The notes under the pieces are model-generated. The model had not been told where the DNA came from, made no database searches, and worked only from the letters and a program-made list of their open reading frames with translations. Both the position numbers and the translations under genes were made by a program. Shown here piece by piece: positions 6,220 through 8,532 of a stretch of 8,532 nucleotides of DNA. Positions within the stretch are counted from its first letter, which is position 1; each line of letters opens with the position of its first letter. Origin of the DNA: Spirochaetaceae bacterium (GTDB taxonomy: Bacteria > Spirochaetota > Spirochaetia > DSM-27196 > SKKC01). The stretch lies in contig PWGF01000237.1 of the NCBI GenBank assembly GCA_003554375.1, positions 1-8,532 on the forward strand, read 5' to 3'.

Positions 6220-7219
6220 CAACTCGCGACTTCATGTTCAGATGCTCGTATGCCCTGGCGGTCGCAAGCCGCCCCCGGGGAGTCCGCTTGATGAACCCGC
6301 ATTGAATCAGATAGGGCTCATAGAAATCTTCCAGCGTGTCTACAGCCTCCCCAACCGATATGGCAAGCGTTTCCGCGCCCACCGGGCCTCCGCCATACTG
6401 CTCGATGATGGTGCGAAGAATGAACCGATCGTGACGCTCTAGCCCCATGGCGTCAATATCGAGCCGCTTCATGGCGTGGCGGACCACCGGTTCACTGACG
6501 GTACCATCGCCAAGCACCTCGGCAAAATCCCGTACCCGACGCAGCAGCCGGTTCGCCACCCGAGGCGTTCCCCGGGAGCCTTGCGCTATCGCTTTCACGG
6601 CGGACTCTTCGATCTTCAACCCGAGAAGACCCGCCGAACGGCGTATAACCTCGCAGATCTCTTCGTGGCTGTACAGCTCCAGCCGGAGCGATATGCCGAA
6701 TCTACTGAGCAACGGCCCGGCAACCTGTCCCGGTTTCGTCGTTGCGCCAACCAGCGTAAACGGCGCGATCGGCACGCGCACAGTCCGTGCGGCAGGCCCT
6801 TGCCCGATGACCCAATCCAGCTCGAAGTCCTCCATGGCCACGTAGAGCATCTCCTCCATGGCGGGACGGAGACGGTGGATTTCGTCGATGAAAAAGACCG
6901 CCCGTTCGCCAATGGAGGTCAGGAGCCCGGCCAGATCCTTCGGCTTTTCGAGGGCGGGAGCAGACGTGATCTTGAACTCAGTCCCGAGCTCACGCGCCAT
7001 GATCCCGGCAAGCGTGGTCTTCCCGAGCCCAGGCGGTCCGCTTATGAACACATGGTCCAACGGTGCTCCGCGTCCAAGGGCCGCATCCGTGAAGACCCTG
7101 AGATTGTGCTTCACATCCGTCTGGCCCTGGAAGTCCTCCAAGGCGACCGGCCGGAGCCCGAGGTCGTTCCGGTCCTCGTCCTGTTCCGTCGCATTAAGTA
7201 TCCGGTCCTCTTCAGTCAT
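6194..7219 (-). CDS. ruvB: Holliday junction branch migration ATPase RuvB
   Basis: RuvB is the AAA+ motor that, as hexamers on either side of a RuvA-bound Holliday junction, pumps DNA and drives branch migration in recombinational repair. The protein has 341 residues, the normal length. In order: an N-terminal region ending GLRPVALEDFQGQ (21-33), Walker A GPPGLGKTT (61-69), Walker B FFIDEIH (109-115), sensor 1 region GATTKPG (158-164), the arginine-finger region GPLLSRFG (168-175), sensor 2 GTPRVANRLLRRVRDF, and the C-terminal winged-helix DNA-binding domain with GFIKRTPRGR. Two positions differ from the usual pattern: GATTRAG is GATTKPG, and PLRDRFG is PLLSRFG, leaving only the second arginine of that motif (R173). 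The ATG at 7219 has GGAG ten bases upstream. The gene starts 135 bases after ruvA and its last 26 bases overlap queA. Confidence 0.98.
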   Translation of the reverse strand: MTEEDRILNATEQDEDRNDLGLRPVALEDFQGQTDVKHNLRVFTDAALGRGAPLDHVFISGPPGLGKTTLAGIMARELGTEFKITSAPALEKPKDLAGLLTSIGERAVFFIDEIHRLRPAMEEMLYVAMEDFELDWVIGQGPAARTVRVPIAPFTLVGATTKPGQVAGPLLSRFGISLRLELYSHEEICEVIRRSAGLLGLKIEESAVKAIAQGSRGTPRVANRLLRRVRDFAEVLGDGTVSEPVVRHAMKRLDIDAMGLERHDRFILRTIIEQYGGGPVGAETLAISVGEAVDTLEDFYEPYLIQCGFIKRTPRGRLATARAYEHLNMKSRVDENEQFLL

Positions 7220-7354
7220 CCCTGCCCTGCTCCGGGTCGATGGGCCGGCTGTCGAGCCTCCGGCGCCTTCTTCACCGCGCCTGCCTTCTCCGGCCTAAGC
7301 CCTCCGCACCGACCATTCACCGATCCCCAACTCAGTCCCATCCGGTTTCCTGCA
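7220..7354 (-). other. ruvA-ruvB spacer
   Basis: These 135 GC-rich bases lie between the ruvA stop and the ruvB start in a cluster where the other junctions overlap or nearly touch. I see only tiny reading frames here, for example an ATG frame of seven codons just after ruvA, and a GTG frame of about 35 codons (rich in Gly, Ala, Lys and Arg) that ends across the ruvB start. Neither has recognisable content. No convincing promoter or hairpin-plus-T-tract is visible. Confidence 0.5.
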
Positions 7355-7972
7355 TCAGCCCAGACGCACCAACGACCGCCGAAACAACTCCTGCTCGCGC
7401 TCTTCGCGACCTAGACCTTCGCCGGCTACCTCCTGATGTACATCGGCAACGACAGTCTGCGCCTTCACTCGATCATAGCCCATATCCACCAAACCTTGCA
7501 CCACGTCCCCCACTTCCGAAGGCAACGGAGAGGCGGAGACTGGAGGCAGCGTCTCTGCCAGTTGGAATATGATCTTCTGTGCGCTCTTGGTCCCGATGCC
7601 GGGTAACCGCGAGAGAGTACTGGTGTCTCCCGCTTCGATGGCCTGCTGGAGAGCTGATGCTTCGATCCCGGAAAGGATCTTAAGCGCCTGCCGAGGCCCG
7701 ATGCCGCTTACCTTGAGTAGCTCGAGAAAGGCCCGCCGCTCTTCCTCTGTGGCAAACCCGTAGAGCGCAAGCGCGTCCTCTCGGTGATAGAGGTGTACGA
7801 GCACGCGCACGTCCCGCGCACCGCCCCCCGTAGCGTCGCCGGTTCCGGCAGCCTGGCGTACCGCTCTGACTGTGGCACTCGAGGTCGTTAGCCTCCACTC
7901 GATTCCACTCGTCTCCAAACAGATGAACCCTGCCCCTGTTGCGGTAAGCCGGCCACGTAGACTGTTAAACAC
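7355..7972 (-). CDS. ruvA: Holliday junction DNA-binding protein RuvA
   Basis: RuvA tetramers hold the four-way junction in a square-planar form and load RuvB. I chose the GTG at 7972 because GGGAGG lies eight bases upstream, and translation from it begins VFNSLRGRL, matching the family start (M-I-x-x-L-R-G). This gives 205 residues, a normal length; an ATG 45 bases upstream would add a stretch with no family counterpart. Domain I is the OB-fold (about 1-63), with a Gly/Ala-rich loop at about 43-53 that is longer than in E. coli RuvA, followed by the conserved REDALALYGF (64-73). Domain II carries two helix-hairpin-helix motifs, LLKVSGIGPRQALKILSG (85-102) and LSRLPGIGTKSAQKIIFQLA (120-139). 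Domain III, the RuvB-contacting three-helix module, begins near residue 152 and includes GLVDMGYDRVKA. The start overlaps the ruvC stop by eight bases, pointing to coupled translation. Confidence 0.95.
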   Translation of the reverse strand: MFNSLRGRLTATGAGFICLETSGIEWRLTTSSATVRAVRQAAGTGDATGGGARDVRVLVHLYHREDALALYGFATEEERRAFLELLKVSGIGPRQALKILSGIEASALQQAIEAGDTSTLSRLPGIGTKSAQKIIFQLAETLPPVSASPLPSEVGDVVQGLVDMGYDRVKAQTVVADVHQEVAGEGLGREEREQELFRRSLVRLG

Positions 7973-8471
7973 CCCTTGCCCCTCCCAGCTCGCTTGGTAC
8001 TTCAACGCTCTGGGCATGACACAGTGCTACTGCCAGGGCATCCGCCGCGTGGTCCGGAGCGGGAACCTCCGCGAGTCCGAGGAGCAACCGAACAAGCTCC
8101 TGCACTTGAGCTTTGTTGGCTGCGCCGACACCGACAACTCTCTGTTTGATCTGTTTAGGCGAGTACTCGTGGCAGGCGACGTCGGCTTCAGCCAAGGCAA
8201 GCAGTATTACCCCCCGCGCGTGTGCCACCGGAAAGGCACTGGTGGCGTTCTTCGCGAAATAGAGCGACTCCACCGCCGCCGTCGTTGGCCGGTGTTCAGC
8301 GACGATCTCTTGGAGGGACTGAAAGATCTGCTGCAGGCGCGATTCGATCGGCTCCGAAGCGTTCGTGCGGATGACGCCGTGGCGACGGTGACGGTGCCGA
8401 GAGCCCTGAATGTCGACGACGCCGTAACCGGTTATAGCAAGTCCGGGATCGATCCCGAGTAGACGGTGCAT
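7965..8471 (-). CDS. ruvC: Holliday junction resolvase RuvC
   Basis: RuvC is the dimeric, metal-dependent endonuclease that cuts Holliday junctions symmetrically after RuvAB branch migration. The protein has 168 residues, within the usual 160-190. The RNase H-like fold is marked by the N-terminal LLGIDPGLAITGYGVV with catalytic D8, by AAVESLYFAKNATSAF with E68, and by the C-terminal PDHAADALAVALCH. In the last motif H141 and D144 align with the third and fourth acidic positions (E. coli has Asp at both; a His/Asp pair is also known, as in Thermus RuvC). The ATG at 8471 follows the yebC stop by nine bases. Its nearest GGAG is about 15 bases away, so initiation may depend on translation of yebC. 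The end overlaps the ruvA start by eight bases. Confidence 0.96.
   Translation of the reverse strand: MHRLLGIDPGLAITGYGVVDIQGSRHRHRRHGVIRTNASEPIESRLQQIFQSLQEIVAEHRPTTAAVESLYFAKNATSAFPVAHARGVILLALAEADVACHEYSPKQIKQRVVGVGAANKAQVQELVRLLLGLAEVPAPDHAADALAVALCHAQSVEVPSELGGARGV
7981..7986 (-). promoter_or_regulatory. Ribosome binding site of ruvA
   Basis: GGGAGG lies inside the end of ruvC, eight bases before the GTG at 7972. It is the strongest Shine-Dalgarno seen in the window and decides the ruvA start. Confidence 0.75.
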
Positions 8472-8480
8472 CGGTATCGG

Positions 8481-8532
8481 CTACATCTCCATCGACACTG
8501 AATCGGGGATCTCGAGATTGCTCGAGACCGAC
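8481..8532 (-). CDS. yebC: YebC/TACO1-family protein, last 16 codons only
   Basis: Reading into the window on the minus strand, the frame ending in TAG at 8483-8481 encodes SVSSNLEIPDSVSMEM. This fits the extreme C-terminus of YebC proteins, where a V-x-x-N-x-E-I-x-D-x-V pattern closes the chain about 15 residues later (E. coli ends EVYHNGEISDEVAATL). YebC-family proteins act in translation, relieving ribosome pausing, and some members have been described as regulators. The position just upstream of ruvC is a common YebC location and supports the call. Only the tail is visible, so the rest cannot be assessed. Confidence 0.75.
   Translation of the reverse strand, partial: SVSSNLEIPDSVSMEM

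Noticed and set aside
6476..7414. A 312-codon plus-strand open frame
   Set aside because: It is antisense to ruvB, whose motifs are unambiguous; its translation is Arg/Pro-rich shadow sequence.
7973..8017. Longer ruvA starting at 8017
   Set aside because: RuvA begins directly with the L-R-G strand, and the GTG at 7972 has a strong Shine-Dalgarno; the extension is simply ruvC coding sequence in another frame.
7872..8462. A 196-codon plus-strand open frame
   Set aside because: It is antisense to ruvC and the start of ruvA and shows no domain.
1..8532. CRISPR array, transposon ends, tRNA or rRNA genes, phage or defence genes
   Set aside because: No regularly spaced repeats, transposase-like frames, cloverleaf-like sequences or related domains were seen; almost all of the window is taken up by recognisable housekeeping genes.

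Overview
The window looks like core chromosome from a GC-rich spirochaete, most likely in the Spirochaeta/Treponema group. Three things suggest this. First, a membrane-anchored, Tyr/Trp-rich protein of unknown function follows tmk and resembles a conserved hypothetical family I associate with Spirochaetales. Second, the thymidylate kinase has a non-standard P-loop. Third, there is a very large AsmA/TamB-type envelope protein, which implies a two-membrane cell. The taxon is an inference; no marker gene in the window settles it.

Layout. Bases 1-3343 (minus strand) hold one long coding region that runs off the left edge: an N-terminally anchored AsmA/TamB-like protein, 1114 codons visible, with a TTG start at 3343. 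A 164-base divergent spacer (3344-3507) separates it from a plus-strand pair: tmk (dTMP kinase, TTG start at 3508) and the spirochaete-type hypothetical protein (4199-4816). A 92-base, GC-rich convergent spacer with an imperfect 34-base tandem repeat follows. The right half is a minus-strand cluster that reads, in order of transcription, yebC (only its last 16 codons, 8481-8532), ruvC, ruvA, ruvB, queA. The genes are tightly packed, except for 135 bases between ruvA and ruvB.

How the genes work together. RuvA, RuvB and RuvC form the Holliday-junction branch-migration and resolution machine. QueA makes the epoxyqueuosine precursor during queuosine tRNA modification and is a common downstream companion of ruvAB. 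YebC is a frequent upstream neighbour of ruvC. Tmk supplies dTDP for DNA synthesis. The TamB-like protein belongs to a family that acts between the inner and outer membranes in envelope biogenesis.

I found no mobile element, CRISPR array, RNA gene, phage gene or defence system. The points most worth a second look lie inside ordinary genes. Tmk lacks the Walker A lysine. QueA carries two low-complexity insertions, one built partly from 12-bp tandem repeats, and two CxxCG pairs. The TamB-like protein has no cysteine and very little lysine in its visible part.
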